A stretch of DNA of 64,000 bases from Mycobacterium sp. E3198 (GCF_001667015.1 NZ_LZIS01000155.1:36211-100210); one strand, 5' to 3'; positions 35,930 through 45,189 are shown, counted from the stretch's first letter. Program-made: numbers and translations. Notes: a model not told the origin generated them from the letters alone.

Positions 35930-36712
35930 ATGTCAAGGACAGTGGTGGTGGGTGCCTCGAGCGGACTCGGTCGCTGCATCGGTGTCGGCCTCGCCCGGCG
36001 GGGCGACCACGTCGCGCTGTTGGCGCGGCGCCGCGAGCGCATCGAGGCCGCCGCGCAGGAGGCGGGACCGGGCGCTCTCGCCATCGAATGCGACGTCACC
36101 GACGAGGCCTCGTGCCGGTCGGCCATGGCTGCCGTTGCCGACGCGCTCGGCGGCATCGACAACCTGGTGTACACGCCGGCCATCGGCCCGCTGGTCCGCC
36201 TGGTCGACACCGACGCCGAAACCTGGCGGCGCGTCTTCGACACGAACGTGATCGGCGCCGCGCTGGTCACCGCGGCGGCGATGCCGCACCTGACCGAGTC
36301 GGCGGGCAAGGTGGTCTACCTGGCCTCCGATGCCGGTACCTTCGGGCCGCCCTGGCCGGGGCTCGGCGCGTACGGCGTCAGCAAGGCGGCCCTCGAACGA
36401 TTGGTGGAAGCCTGGCGGGCCGAACACCCGGACGTCGGCTTCACCAACCTGATCGTGGGCGAATGCGCGGGCGGCGAGGGCGACAGCCAAACGGGGATGA
36501 ACATCGGCTGGGACATGGACCTCGCCATGCAGGCCGTCCCGTTGTGGGCCTCCCGTGGCTGCATGCCCGGCAAGCTGATGCCGGTCGAGGACCTCGTCGA
36601 CGTGGTCCACACCATCCTGCGCACCAACGCGTCGACGTCGATGCCGGTCGTGGTCGCCAGGGGCGCGCCCGCCGCCCCCGCGGCGTTCGCCGACTCCGCC
36701 GCCCAGTCCTAG
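35930..36712 (+). CDS. Short-chain dehydrogenase/reductase
   Basis: A 260-residue classical SDR. The cofactor motif GASSGLG is at residues 8-14 and the catalytic Tyr148-x3-Lys152 in YGVSK; the Ser is in VYLASDAG. Cofactor preference looks like NADP(H), as Arg residues follow beta-2 (LARRRER). Substrate unknown. GAGAGGG lies a few bases before the ATG. One base separates its stop from that of the converging aldo/keto reductase. Confidence 0.9.
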   Translation: MSRTVVVGASSGLGRCIGVGLARRGDHVALLARRRERIEAAAQEAGPGALAIECDVTDEASCRSAMAAVADALGGIDNLVYTPAIGPLVRLVDTDAETWRRVFDTNVIGAALVTAAAMPHLTESAGKVVYLASDAGTFGPPWPGLGAYGVSKAALERLVEAWRAEHPDVGFTNLIVGECAGGEGDSQTGMNIGWDMDLAMQAVPLWASRGCMPGKLMPVEDLVDVVHTILRTNASTSMPVVVARGAPAAPAAFADSAAQS

Positions 36713-36713
36713 C

Positions 36714-37685
36714 TCAGCCCAGCCCCACCCGCTCCCGGACCAGGTCGGTCAGGAAGCGGCCGGCCGACGCGGGCCGGAAGGCGCGCGCGGCGTCGGTGAG
36801 CGCGTCGCGGGAATCCGCGGGCAGCTCGATGTCCGCGGCGGCGACGTTGAACTCGAGCTGCTCGACGCTGGACGCGCCGGGGATGGCGACGACGCCCGGC
36901 AGGTGGATCAGCCAGGCCAGCGCCACCTGCGCGGGCTTGGCGCCGACCGTGGTCGCGACGTCGCGCAGCGTCCGCAGCAGCGGCTCGATGCGGCGCAGGT
37001 TCTCGGTGCCGAACAACGGGTTCACCGCGCGCACGCCCCCGGGGCGGTTGTCCAGGCCGTATTTGCCGCCCAGCAGCCCCTGGGCCAGCGGGCTGTAGGC
37101 GATCACGACGCGATTCTCGCGCTCGGCGAAGGGCACTAGGTCCTCGAGCGCGCCGGCGTGGGCGAGCGAGAAATGCACCTGGTTGCTGATGACCGGCCGC
37201 CCCAGCGCCGCGTCGGCCTTGCGCCAGCGGGCCAGCGAGTAGTTCGAGACGCCGGCCGCCCCGATCTTCCCGTCGTCGAGCAACTCGCGCATTCCCGGCA
37301 TGATCACCGAGTCCGGCACCACGGGGTTGGGCTGGTGGATCTGGTAGAGCGGGATGCGGTCCAGGCCCAGCCGGCGCGCGCTGGCGCGCTCGCGCTGCTT
37401 GACCACCGCCGGGAAGGGGGCGACCGGGAACACCTTGCTGGCGACCGCGACCTCGGCGCGCTCGTCGCCGAGCGCCTCGCCGAGGATCCGCTCGCTCTTG
37501 CCCAGGCCGTACACCTCGGCGGTGTCGAACAGCGTGACACCCAGGGCGCGGGCCCGGCGCACGATGTCGTGCGCGGCGCCGGCGGCGTAGCCCTCCCCGT
37601 AGCCCCACTCCCGCGACCCGAACTGCCAGGTGCCCAGGCCGATTCGGCTGACCCGCCCGACCCCGTCGACGTCCAGATATTTCAT
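36714..37685 (-). CDS. Aldo/keto reductase
   Basis: A 323-residue (beta/alpha)8 NADPH-dependent reductase. The catalytic tetrad is visible as Asp in LFDTAEVYG, the Tyr of the same segment, Lys in VASKVF and His in YQIHQPN. The C-terminal IPGASSVEQL holds the cofactor. Length is normal. ATG is preferred over the GTG three codons earlier (GTAGGG 8 nt upstream). It lies 23 bp after the DUF4190 gene on the same strand, probably co-transcribed. Confidence 0.9.
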   Translation of the reverse strand: MKYLDVDGVGRVSRIGLGTWQFGSREWGYGEGYAAGAAHDIVRRARALGVTLFDTAEVYGLGKSERILGEALGDERAEVAVASKVFPVAPFPAVVKQRERASARRLGLDRIPLYQIHQPNPVVPDSVIMPGMRELLDDGKIGAAGVSNYSLARWRKADAALGRPVISNQVHFSLAHAGALEDLVPFAERENRVVIAYSPLAQGLLGGKYGLDNRPGGVRAVNPLFGTENLRRIEPLLRTLRDVATTVGAKPAQVALAWLIHLPGVVAIPGASSVEQLEFNVAAADIELPADSRDALTDAARAFRPASAGRFLTDLVRERVGLG

Positions 37686-37708
37686 GCGGCCCACCCTACT
37701 GGGGCGCC

Positions 37709-38704
37709 TCAGCCGGGGATCTTGTCGAGCACGAAGTTGGCGATGCTCACGGCCGTGGCCCGGGGGCGGTCGGCGTCGGTGCTGCCGCTATAGGACACGT
37801 ACAGGTCGACGACGACGTTGGCCTTGGCCGCGATCGCGCGGGCGGAGCGCACCTGCAGCCCCTTGGGGGTCAGGCCCAACGTGGTGATGCCGTTGCCGGC
37901 GTCGGCGGGGGCGCTCACCGCGAACGGGATGGCCCCGGCCTCGGGGATGGTCACGCTCACGGTCGTTCCGCCGCACTGGCGCCACCCGTCCAGCAGCTTC
38001 TGCAGTTGCGATTGGGCCGCGGGCGCATCGCGGAACGCGGCCGCGGCATCGATCACCTGGACCGACTTCAGCAGGCTGCGGGTGTCGGAGAATTCCGCCG
38101 CGTGGTACCCGAACAGGGCGTCGACGCTGTAGGCGTCCGGGGTCCCCGGGGCGATGGCCCCCCAGCACTCCGGACGGTCGATGGTGCCCTCCCGATCGGA
38201 GCGGGCCGGATGGTCCCACGTCTGGCCGGCGTCGAGGTTCTGGTCATCGGCGATCGTCTTCAGGTCGCCGACGCTGGGCAATAACGCGGCCACGGCGCCC
38301 GGCGCGACGGTGGGACCCGGCGGCAGCGCGGCGGTGCTGGCCGGCGCCGCCGTCCGCGTCGGGGTGGACCGAAACGCGGCCAGGGTCGCCCACCCGAGCA
38401 GCGCGAGGACCGCGAGCGTGACGAACGCATACGACAGCGCCACCCCCGCCACCGCGCGGTTTCGGCCGGGCTCGCCGGTGCGGCGAATCCGCGCCAGCGC
38501 CAGGTGTCCCAGGATCGCGCCGACGGGCGGGGACAGGAACGCGAACACCAGCGACTGCGTCGCTTGCGCGTTGACGGGCGGGCGGTGCGGCGGCGGCGGT
38601 GCCGCGGGGACCGGTGGCGGCACGACCGGCGGCTCCGCCGGCGGCACGCGGCCGAGCGGATCGTAACTGAACGGGCCATACCCGAGCGGATCCTGCGGAT
38701 GCAC
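37709..38704 (-). CDS. DUF4190 membrane protein with PknH-like sensor domain
   Basis: A 331-residue protein with a proline-rich cytosolic N terminus (about 1-45), two hydrophobic segments (about 50-115) of the DUF4190 type, and an exported domain (about 140-331) resembling the extracellular sensor of the kinase PknH, including Cys pair positions in DRPECWGAI and WRQCGGTT. No kinase domain is present, so it may be a ligand-binding envelope protein. GTG start with GGAGGAGG upstream. Function unknown. Confidence 0.8.
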   Translation of the reverse strand: MHPQDPLGYGPFSYDPLGRVPPAEPPVVPPPVPAAPPPPHRPPVNAQATQSLVFAFLSPPVGAILGHLALARIRRTGEPGRNRAVAGVALSYAFVTLAVLALLGWATLAAFRSTPTRTAAPASTAALPPGPTVAPGAVAALLPSVGDLKTIADDQNLDAGQTWDHPARSDREGTIDRPECWGAIAPGTPDAYSVDALFGYHAAEFSDTRSLLKSVQVIDAAAAFRDAPAAQSQLQKLLDGWRQCGGTTVSVTIPEAGAIPFAVSAPADAGNGITTLGLTPKGLQVRSARAIAAKANVVVDLYVSYSGSTDADRPRATAVSIANFVLDKIPG

Positions 38705-38799
38705 GCGGCGGCCTCCTCCTTCGCCTGCGACCCTGCCGCGAATGTAGTCGTTTCCGGCCGCAACTGAAAGGAAACGAAAACGGCGGTTCCTGCGCGTCG

Positions 38800-39342
38800 A
38801 TGTTTGACCAATTCGGCATCGGGTACGTGCGCGACGTGGGTTTTCTTGTCGGGTCGTGGCCGGAAAAATGGCACCGCAGCCGGGTATTTCGAGTTCTGAG
38901 CCTGGGCGGCTACGTCGCCTTCGACTTACCCAGGCTGGTAACGGGTTTGGGTGCCGCGCTGCTCGCCGGGATCGCCGCCGTGCACGGCTACCTGCTGTAC
39001 GTGGTGGCCGACCAGGGCGCGCTGCCCGCGGCCTTCGTCGGGTACGCCGCCGCGGTCATCGCGGCGTGCCTGGCGGCGGCCGCCGCCATGGCATATGGCA
39101 GGAAACCCGCTGTGGCACAAGCGGGTTGGTATTTCGGCAGCCTGCTTTCGTGCGCTATTCTCGGCATCGACGTCGCCACCCGGATCGCCGGCGTACCGGG
39201 CATGCCCGCCGTCACCGGACACTGGGACGTCGCTCCGGCGACCTTTGCGCTCGCCTTCGCGGGCGCCTTCGTCGGGTTGCACGGATCGGTGCTGCTGGGC
39301 ATCAATGTCGCCTATCCGCGACAGCGGCACTGGGAGGACTGA
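38800..39342 (+). CDS. Four-helix membrane protein
   Basis: A 180-residue protein with about four membrane helices (GLGAALLAGIAAVHGYLL, AVIAACLAAAAAMAYG, SLLSCAILGIDVATRIAG, ATFALAFAGAFVGLHGS). I recognise no family. The promoter region shared with the divergent DUF4190 gene contains CGTTTCC...GGAAACG, a 7-bp inverted repeat separated by 14 bp. It converges on a small gene with a 15-bp gap. Confidence 0.75.
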   Translation: MFDQFGIGYVRDVGFLVGSWPEKWHRSRVFRVLSLGGYVAFDLPRLVTGLGAALLAGIAAVHGYLLYVVADQGALPAAFVGYAAAVIAACLAAAAAMAYGRKPAVAQAGWYFGSLLSCAILGIDVATRIAGVPGMPAVTGHWDVAPATFALAFAGAFVGLHGSVLLGINVAYPRQRHWED

Positions 39343-39357
39343 GCGGGCGGCGCGCCT

Positions 39358-39720
39358 TCAGCCGCGCTGCTTCCGGGGAGAACACCGCTTCGCGGTGGGC
39401 GGTTCGTCGGCGAAGTTCGGCGTGGCGAGGCGGAACCGCTCGATCACATGCGACAGCGTGCACAGTTCGTCCCGCAACGCGTGAAATCGCCGCTCGTCCG
39501 CCTCATCGAGGTGGCCCAGCGAGCTGTAGTGCGTCAGCCGGCGCAGCCGCCCGGCCAACACGGTGCCCCACCTGATGCTGAAGTCGTACCGCTGGCCTTC
39601 GCTGATCGCCTGTTCGTCGTCCCTTTTGGCAAGCTCCCTGAGGGCGGTGATCTGTTGGGTGATCAGTTCGACGTCGTGGTCGATGTCGACCGCTCGGGTG
39701 CGATGTCGTGTTGCGCTCAT
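39358..39720 (-). CDS. Conserved hypothetical protein, helical
   Basis: A 120-residue, mostly helical, charged protein with no recognised domain (DHDVELITQQITALRELAKRD and so on, shown in part). No signal or membrane segment. GGAGG lies 5 nt before the ATG. It is 27 bp downstream of the lipoprotein gene on the same strand and probably shares its SigF-like promoter. Confidence 0.72.
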   Translation of the reverse strand: MSATRHRTRAVDIDHDVELITQQITALRELAKRDDEQAISEGQRYDFSIRWGTVLAGRLRRLTHYSSLGHLDEADERRFHALRDELCTLSHVIERFRLATPNFADEPPTAKRCSPRKQRG

Positions 39721-39747
39721 CGATTCCTCCTCTGCCCCACCGACGCC

Positions 39748-40785
39748 TCACAGCCGTGGCTTGGCGACGCCGACCACGTACGGCGTGCCGGCCAACGTGA
39801 GGTAGACGCGGTGCGGCCCGATGGCCATGCCCGAGAGGCCGGCCGACCGGGCGGGGCCGTCGGGCAGGCCGGACCGGTAGTCGATGGTGCGGATCACCGG
39901 GACCTTGTGGTCGGGAAAGCCGGTGAAGCTCGACGTCTCGAGCACCACCACCTCGTGGTCGGTGGCGGCGTAGATCCGGGTGTCATCGGTGCCGAGTTCG
40001 CGGATGGGCGAGGGCAGTTTTGCGCTCGCCAACACCTCCATCCCGTGGCCGCCGCGGCGCGAGTCGACGGCATACAGCGTGTCGCTGTCGTGGCCGGCCA
40101 CATAGGCGCGGGTTACTGCGGTGCCGTCGCCGGCCGACACCGCGACATCCATGTCCAGCGCGGCGCGTTGCCGGGGCGGCGATGAAAAGCCTTTGTAATA
40201 GCGGATTCCCGACGCGCCGTAGAGGTGGTAGTCGATGCCTCGCCCGCGGTTGGCTCCGTCGATGCTGTCCGCGGCGTCGGCGATCCGCGCGGTCGGCAGC
40301 TGGCGGAAACCGTACTGGTCCACCGGGGTCACCGCCGTGCCGTCCGCCGAGAGGGCGAGCAACACGCGCATCCCGGCGTCTTCGGACAGGTATGCCGGGG
40401 CCGGGCCGGCGCCGAAATCGTTGACCTGGCGCAGGCTTTCGAGGTCGACGGAGGCGACCCTGCCGCGCTCGGGTTGCGGAACGAAGACCAGCCGGTCATT
40501 CTTCTGACTGATCTGCAGGTTGCGCCCCACCGCCATGGGCGCGGACAACCGCGTCTTCGCATCGCCGGGGCGCGAGCCGGCGGTGACTTCGGCGAGCCGG
40601 TGATCGTCGGTGATCGCGACGAGCGCGTGCGTGCGATACGACCACACCGGCTCATGCAGCGCCGCGCCCACCGACCACACCGCCACCGCGGGCGCGCTCT
40701 CTAGCGTCGATCCGGGCGTCGCGCAGCCGGCCGCCGCGGTGACGGCCGCGCCAATCATCAGCAGACGCCGCAGCCGTGGCCCCAT
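39748..40785 (-). CDS. Putative lipoprotein with beta-propeller-like repeats
   Basis: A 345-residue protein with a signal peptide and lipobox (VTAAAGC, Cys21), so it is probably lipid-anchored in the envelope. The rest has recurring strand-turn units (RVASVDLESL, TLYAVDSRRGG, IYAATDHEVVVLETS) that suggest a beta-propeller like the YVTN/NHL families. No catalytic motif. AAAGGA precedes the ATG. Transcription is probably from the SigF-like promoter that is back-to-back with that of the hemerythrin gene. Confidence 0.78.
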   Translation of the reverse strand: MGPRLRRLLMIGAAVTAAAGCATPGSTLESAPAVAVWSVGAALHEPVWSYRTHALVAITDDHRLAEVTAGSRPGDAKTRLSAPMAVGRNLQISQKNDRLVFVPQPERGRVASVDLESLRQVNDFGAGPAPAYLSEDAGMRVLLALSADGTAVTPVDQYGFRQLPTARIADAADSIDGANRGRGIDYHLYGASGIRYYKGFSSPPRQRAALDMDVAVSAGDGTAVTRAYVAGHDSDTLYAVDSRRGGHGMEVLASAKLPSPIRELGTDDTRIYAATDHEVVVLETSSFTGFPDHKVPVIRTIDYRSGLPDGPARSAGLSGMAIGPHRVYLTLAGTPYVVGVAKPRL

Positions 40786-40819
40786 CGTTCACCGTCCTTT
40801 CGCCCGGATACTTGGGGGA

Positions 40820-40844
40820 CTACCCCAACGCCGGCCGATCACAC
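40820..40844 (-). promoter_or_regulatory. SigF-like promoter of the lipoprotein gene
   Basis: Minus strand: GTGT, 15 bp, GGGTAG. The -35 has one mismatch. It is about 35 bp from the start codon. The -10 lies inside a TTGGGG-GACTA-CCCCAA inverted repeat (40812-40828). Confidence 0.5.
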
Positions 40845-40881
40845 GTGTTTTCCCTGCTGTGAGCGCTGCGGGCCGCAGCCC

Positions 40882-40907
40882 GTTTGGTCGCCGAATAGCC
40901 CGGGTAG
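40882..40907 (+). promoter_or_regulatory. SigF-like promoter of the hemerythrin gene
   Basis: GTTT, 16 bp, GGGTAG, 67 bp before the start codon. Confidence 0.65.
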
Positions 40908-40974
40908 CCGCTAAGGAGCGCGCGACAGCCCGCGCGCTGCACCAGAACCCAATGGCTTAAATGGGAGGGACATC

Positions 40975-41535
40975 ATGGCTCAGTCCGCCATCAAGTCGCC
41001 CACCGATGTGGTCGACTTCCTCGTCAACCAGCACGAGCAGATCAAATCCATGTTCGCCGACACGCTGGCGGCCACCGGAAAGGAACGGGAGAAGGCCTTC
41101 GTCGAACTTCGGCGGATGCTCGCCGTGCACGAGACGGCCGAGGAGGAGATCGTTCACCCGCGCGCCAAGCGGAAGCTGGGCGACGGCGCCGCGGTGGTCG
41201 ACAAGCGGTTGGCCGAAGAGCACGAGGCCAAGACGGTGTTGCAGAAGCTGGAGAAGCTCGACGTCGACAGCGAGGAGTTCACCCGGCACCTGACGGAGCT
41301 CCGCGATGCCGTCATCGACCACGCCGAGCACGAGGAATCCGACGAGTTCGCCAAGCTGGGGCAGGAATTGAGCGACGACGAGCTGCGGAGGATGGGCCGG
41401 GCCGCCAAGCTCGCCGAGGCGATCGCGCCCACCCGCCCGCACGCCGGCGTCGAGTCACCGCTGGCCAACCTGACCGCCGGGCCCTTCGCGGCGATGCTCG
41501 ACCGGGCGCGCGACGCCATCATGGGGAAGGGCTGA
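40975..41535 (+). CDS. Hemerythrin HHE-domain protein
   Basis: A 186-residue protein with a hemerythrin-like four-helix bundle in the first 130 residues; candidate di-iron ligands are in HEQIKSMF, HETAEEEIVHPR, EEHEAKTVL and HAEHEESDE. It should bind a di-iron centre and O2 or react with peroxide or NO; mycobacterial homologues are linked to SigF and to oxidative stress. The C-terminal 50 residues are not part of the bundle. GGGAGGGA precedes the ATG. A SigF-like promoter lies upstream. Confidence 0.9.
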   Translation: MAQSAIKSPTDVVDFLVNQHEQIKSMFADTLAATGKEREKAFVELRRMLAVHETAEEEIVHPRAKRKLGDGAAVVDKRLAEEHEAKTVLQKLEKLDVDSEEFTRHLTELRDAVIDHAEHEESDEFAKLGQELSDDELRRMGRAAKLAEAIAPTRPHAGVESPLANLTAGPFAAMLDRARDAIMGKG

Positions 41536-41541
41536 CACGGC

Positions 41542-41567
41542 GTTTTCGCGCCGACCCGCAGGGGTAT
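41542..41567 (+). promoter_or_regulatory. SigF-like promoter of udgX
   Basis: GTTT, 16 bp, GGGTAT, directly after the hemerythrin stop and about 60 bp before the udgX start. Confidence 0.72.
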
Positions 41568-41628
41568 GCCCGGGGACATGACGTCCCCGGGCTACGCCCG
41601 TTCCCGGGTCGGGAGGCGGGCCTGAATC

Positions 41629-42285
41629 GTGGCGACCAGCAAGCTCAGCGCCGCGCGCTATGTGCCGGATGACCGGGGGCTCGAGGCGCTGCGGGACGCG
41701 GCCGCCGGGTGCCACGGCTGCCCCCTGTACGCCGACGCCACCCAAACGGTTTTCGGCCACGGGCACCGGGGGGCGCCGCTCATGCTGGTGGGCGAGCAGC
41801 CGGGGGACCAGGAGGACCGCGCCGGCCTGCCGTTCGTCGGGCCCGCGGGCCGGTTGCTGGCGCGGGCGCTCGATGACGCCGGCATCGACCCGGCGCTGAC
41901 CTTTCAGACCAACGCGGTCAAGCATTTCAAGTTCACCCGCAAGGGCGGCAAGCGGCGGATACACCAGAAGCCGAGCCGCACCGAGGTGGTCGCGTGCCGG
42001 CCGTGGCTGATCGCCGAGATCGAGGCGGTGCGCCCGCGGGTGATCGTCTGCCTCGGCGCGACCGCCGCGCAATCGCTTCTCGGAGCGGCGTTTCGGGTGT
42101 CCACTCAGCGCGGTGAGGCGATCGGATTGCCCGGCACCCTCGACGTCCGGCTGGAGCCGGAGCCGATCGTGTTCGCGACCGTGCACCCGTCGTCGGTGCT
42201 GCGCGATCGCAGCGATGCCCACGACGAGGCCTACAAGTCATTCGTCGACGACCTGCGTAGCGCCCGGGCCGCCTGCGCGCAGTGA
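41629..42285 (+). CDS. udgX: UdgX-type uracil-DNA-binding protein
   Basis: A 218-residue uracil-DNA glycosylase-superfamily protein. It has GEQPGD (55-60), the diagnostic loop KRRIHQKPS with His112, which in the M. smegmatis protein forms a covalent bond to the uracil sugar, and HPSSVLR at 186. Cys28, Cys31, Cys123 and Cys141 are candidate iron-sulfur ligands. The expected action is irreversible capture of uracil-containing DNA rather than turnover. GTG start. Its last 48 bp overlap, in antisense, the end of the FAD/Fe-S dehydrogenase gene. SigF-like promoter upstream. Confidence 0.93.
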   Translation: MATSKLSAARYVPDDRGLEALRDAAAGCHGCPLYADATQTVFGHGHRGAPLMLVGEQPGDQEDRAGLPFVGPAGRLLARALDDAGIDPALTFQTNAVKHFKFTRKGGKRRIHQKPSRTEVVACRPWLIAEIEAVRPRVIVCLGATAAQSLLGAAFRVSTQRGEAIGLPGTLDVRLEPEPIVFATVHPSSVLRDRSDAHDEAYKSFVDDLRSARAACAQ

Positions 42286-45189
42286 GCCGGGCGCCCGGAT
42301 CGTTTGCGCCAAAACCTGTGCGACATGCATCGGCCGACGGTCGTCGGCCAGGCTGCGGATCTGGGTGCGGCAGCTGAATCCGTCGGCCAGCACCAGCGTG
42401 TCGTCATCGGCCTCGCGCAGCGCCGGCATCAGCTTGTCCTCGGCGCACGCCACCGACACGTCGTAGTGACCCTTCTCGAAGCCGAAATTCCCTGCCAAAC
42501 CGCAACATCCGGCGTCGAGCAGCTCCGTTTCCACGCCCGCGTCGGCGAGCAGTTGGCGTTCGTGGGTGTAGCCCAGTATCGCGTGCTGATGGCAGTGCTG
42601 CTGGACGACGGCTTGGGTGGCATCACCGCCGCTGAGCGGGGCGGGCTTCCAGTCCGGCGCCTTGGCCGCCAGCAGTTCGCCGAGGGTGTAGGTCTGGTCG
42701 GCCAACCGGTGTGCGTCCTCGTCCCCGTAGAGCAGTTCCGGCAGGTCGGATCGGAACACGGCGGCGCAGCTGGGTTCCAGCACCACGACCGGCGTGCTGG
42801 TCCGCAGCGCCGGACTCAGCGCCGAAAGGGTGCGCCGCAGAACGCGTTTGGCGACGCGGAGTTGCCCGGTCGAGATCCAGGTCAGCCCGCAGCACAGGGT
42901 GCGGCGGGGCACCTCGACCTCGAAGCCGGCCGCCTCAAGAACGGCGACGGCGGCCTTGCCGACCTCGGGTTCGAAGTTGTTGACGAAGGAGTCCGGCCAC
43001 AGCACCACCCGCCCCCGCCGCGGCGCGGTGGCGGCCGCGGGCCGCTGCCGGAACCACGCGGTGAACCTCTCGTCGGCGAAGCGCGGCAGCTCGCGCTGCG
43101 CGGCGATGCCCCCGACCTTCTTGAGCAGCGTCGACGAGCCGGGCGCGTGCGCGACGGCGTTGAGCGTGCGCGGCGCCACCGCGGCCAGGCGGGCCCACAA
43201 CGGGATCCAGCCCATCGAGTAGTGCGCCATCGGCCGCAGGCGCCCCCGATAGTGGTGGAACAGGAACTCGGCCTTATAGGTGGCCATGTCCACGTTGACC
43301 GGGCAGTCGCTGCGGCAGCCCTTGCACGCCAGGCACAGATCCAGCGCGTCGCGGACCGCGGTGGAGCGCCAGCCGTCGGTGATGACGTCACCCTGCACCA
43401 TCTCGAACAGCAGCCGCGCGCGCCCGCGGGTGGAGTGCTCCTCTTCCTGGGTGGCCCGGTAACTCGGGCACATCACGCCCGATTCCTCGCCGCGGCACTT
43501 CCCGACGCCGACGCAGCGATCAGCCGCGCGGGAGAAACGGTGCTCGTCGTGGGGGTAGGCGAACATGGTCGCGGGCTGGGCCGGGCGGTAATTCGCCCCC
43601 TCTCGCAGGTTCTCGTCCAATTTGTAGGGGTGCACCACCTTGCCCGGGTTCATCCGGTTGCGCGGGTCCAGGAGCGCCTTGGTCCGCTCGAACGCCCCGA
43701 CGACGCGGTCGCCGAACATGATCGGAAGCAGCTCACCGCGGGACTGGCCGTCGCCGTGCTCGCCGGACAGCGAGCCGCCGTACTTCACCACCAGCCGCGC
43801 CGAATCCTCCGCGAACGCACGGTATTTCGCGACCCCTTCGGCGGTCCACAACACGAACGGGATGCGGGTGTGCACGCAGCCCTGACCGAAATGCCCGTAC
43901 AGCGAGGCGCTTCCGTAGTCGTAACGGTCGAGCAGGTCGCGGAAATCGCGCAGGTAGTCGCCCAGCCGGTCCGGGGGTACCGCCGCGTCCTCCCACCCCT
44001 CGTGGGTTTCGGGCCCGTCGGGCGGATACGCGGTGGCGCCCAGCCCGGCCTCCCGGGCGGCCCATACTTCCTTCTTTCGCTTCGGGTCGTCCAGCACGGT
44101 GGTGTCGGTGCAGCGCTGCTGCACCGCGTCGATCATCGACTTGGCCTTGCGGTCCGCCTCGTCCTGGTCGTCACCGTCGAATTGCACCATCAGCCAGGCT
44201 TTTCCGTCGGGCAGCTGGCGCAGGGCCTTTTCGGCGAGCCGGCGCGAGTGCTCCAGCTCCACCAGGCGGTGATCCAGGCCCTCCAGCGCGGCCGGATCGT
44301 GCTCCAGCACGGCGGGCACGGCGTCGGCCGCGGCGAAGACGTCGTCGAAGCCCAGGACCGCCAGCGCGCTGGCCGGCGGCACCCGCACCAGCGCCAGCTC
44401 CGCGCGCAGCACCGTGACGAGGGTGCTCTCGGAGCCGACCAGCGCCTTGGCGACGTGAAAGCCGTTGTCTCCCAACAGCGAGTCCAGGTTGTAGCCGGAC
44501 ACCCGGCGGGGGATCTTCGGGTAGGACGACCGGATATCGTCGGCGTAGGTGTCGGCCAGGTCCTTCAATCCGCGGTAGATCTCGGCCCGCCGGCCGCCCT
44601 GACCCACGATCCGGGCGAACTCGTCGTCGTCGGTGGGGCCCACCCACATGCGCAGGCCGTCGTACGTCAGCACCTCCAGCCGGCGCACCGAATCGACCAT
44701 CTTGCCGTACGCCTGGGCGCTGGATCCGCAGGAGTTGTTCCCGATCATGCCGCCGATCGTGCAGCTGACGTGGGTCGACGGCTTGGGACCCACCATCCAG
44801 CCCGCCGCGTGCAGGTGATCGTTGAGCGCGTCGAGCTTGATCCCCGGCTGCACCACGGCGACGCCGTTGTCGACGTCGACGGACTCCACCCGGGTGCAGT
44901 ACTTGCTCCAGTCGATGACGACCGCGGCGTTGCAGCACTGCCCCGCGAGGCTGGTGCCCCCGCCGCGCGACAGGACCGGCACGTCGTGGCCGCGGCAGAC
45001 GTCGATCGCCGCGGCCGCGGCCTCCGGGGTGCGCGGCACGACCACCCCGATGGGCACCTGCCGGTAGTTGGAGGCGTCGGTCGAGTAGGTCGCGCGGGAG
45101 CCGGGATCGAATCGAATCTCGCCGTCGACGCGGGCACGCAGGTCGGCCGCCAGCGCCTCGAACAACGTCGGTGTTCGACTTCCGGTCAT
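42238..45189 (-). CDS. FAD-linked and Fe-S dehydrogenase (D-lactate/2-hydroxyacid type)
   Basis: A 983-residue fusion: an FAD_binding_4 domain (about 30-260; PVLSRGGGTSLAGQCCN; GGMIGNNSCGS), an FAD-linked C-terminal domain (to about 540; HFGQGCVHTRIPF), two 4Fe-4S clusters (CRGEESGVMCPSY; CLACKGCRSDCPVN) and a CCG-type heterodisulfide-reductase-like end (LCCGLTW, PSCAAVF, GCCGLAGNFG). This is the GlcD-GlcF or D-lactate dehydrogenase layout, which passes electrons from a 2-hydroxyacid to the quinone pool. It lies 6 bp after the pyruvate-oxidase-like gene, so one operon may oxidise lactate and pyruvate. Exact substrate unknown. Confidence 0.9.
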   Translation of the reverse strand: MTGSRTPTLFEALAADLRARVDGEIRFDPGSRATYSTDASNYRQVPIGVVVPRTPEAAAAAIDVCRGHDVPVLSRGGGTSLAGQCCNAAVVIDWSKYCTRVESVDVDNGVAVVQPGIKLDALNDHLHAAGWMVGPKPSTHVSCTIGGMIGNNSCGSSAQAYGKMVDSVRRLEVLTYDGLRMWVGPTDDDEFARIVGQGGRRAEIYRGLKDLADTYADDIRSSYPKIPRRVSGYNLDSLLGDNGFHVAKALVGSESTLVTVLRAELALVRVPPASALAVLGFDDVFAAADAVPAVLEHDPAALEGLDHRLVELEHSRRLAEKALRQLPDGKAWLMVQFDGDDQDEADRKAKSMIDAVQQRCTDTTVLDDPKRKKEVWAAREAGLGATAYPPDGPETHEGWEDAAVPPDRLGDYLRDFRDLLDRYDYGSASLYGHFGQGCVHTRIPFVLWTAEGVAKYRAFAEDSARLVVKYGGSLSGEHGDGQSRGELLPIMFGDRVVGAFERTKALLDPRNRMNPGKVVHPYKLDENLREGANYRPAQPATMFAYPHDEHRFSRAADRCVGVGKCRGEESGVMCPSYRATQEEEHSTRGRARLLFEMVQGDVITDGWRSTAVRDALDLCLACKGCRSDCPVNVDMATYKAEFLFHHYRGRLRPMAHYSMGWIPLWARLAAVAPRTLNAVAHAPGSSTLLKKVGGIAAQRELPRFADERFTAWFRQRPAAATAPRRGRVVLWPDSFVNNFEPEVGKAAVAVLEAAGFEVEVPRRTLCCGLTWISTGQLRVAKRVLRRTLSALSPALRTSTPVVVLEPSCAAVFRSDLPELLYGDEDAHRLADQTYTLGELLAAKAPDWKPAPLSGGDATQAVVQQHCHQHAILGYTHERQLLADAGVETELLDAGCCGLAGNFGFEKGHYDVSVACAEDKLMPALREADDDTLVLADGFSCRTQIRSLADDRRPMHVAQVLAQTIRAPGSLRAGGPGATQVVDE

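Noticed and set aside
40812..40828. TTGGGG-GACTA-CCCCAA as a DosR box
   Set aside because: The half-sites are too close together (17 bp instead of 20) and the site overlaps a SigF-like -10; kept only as an inverted repeat.
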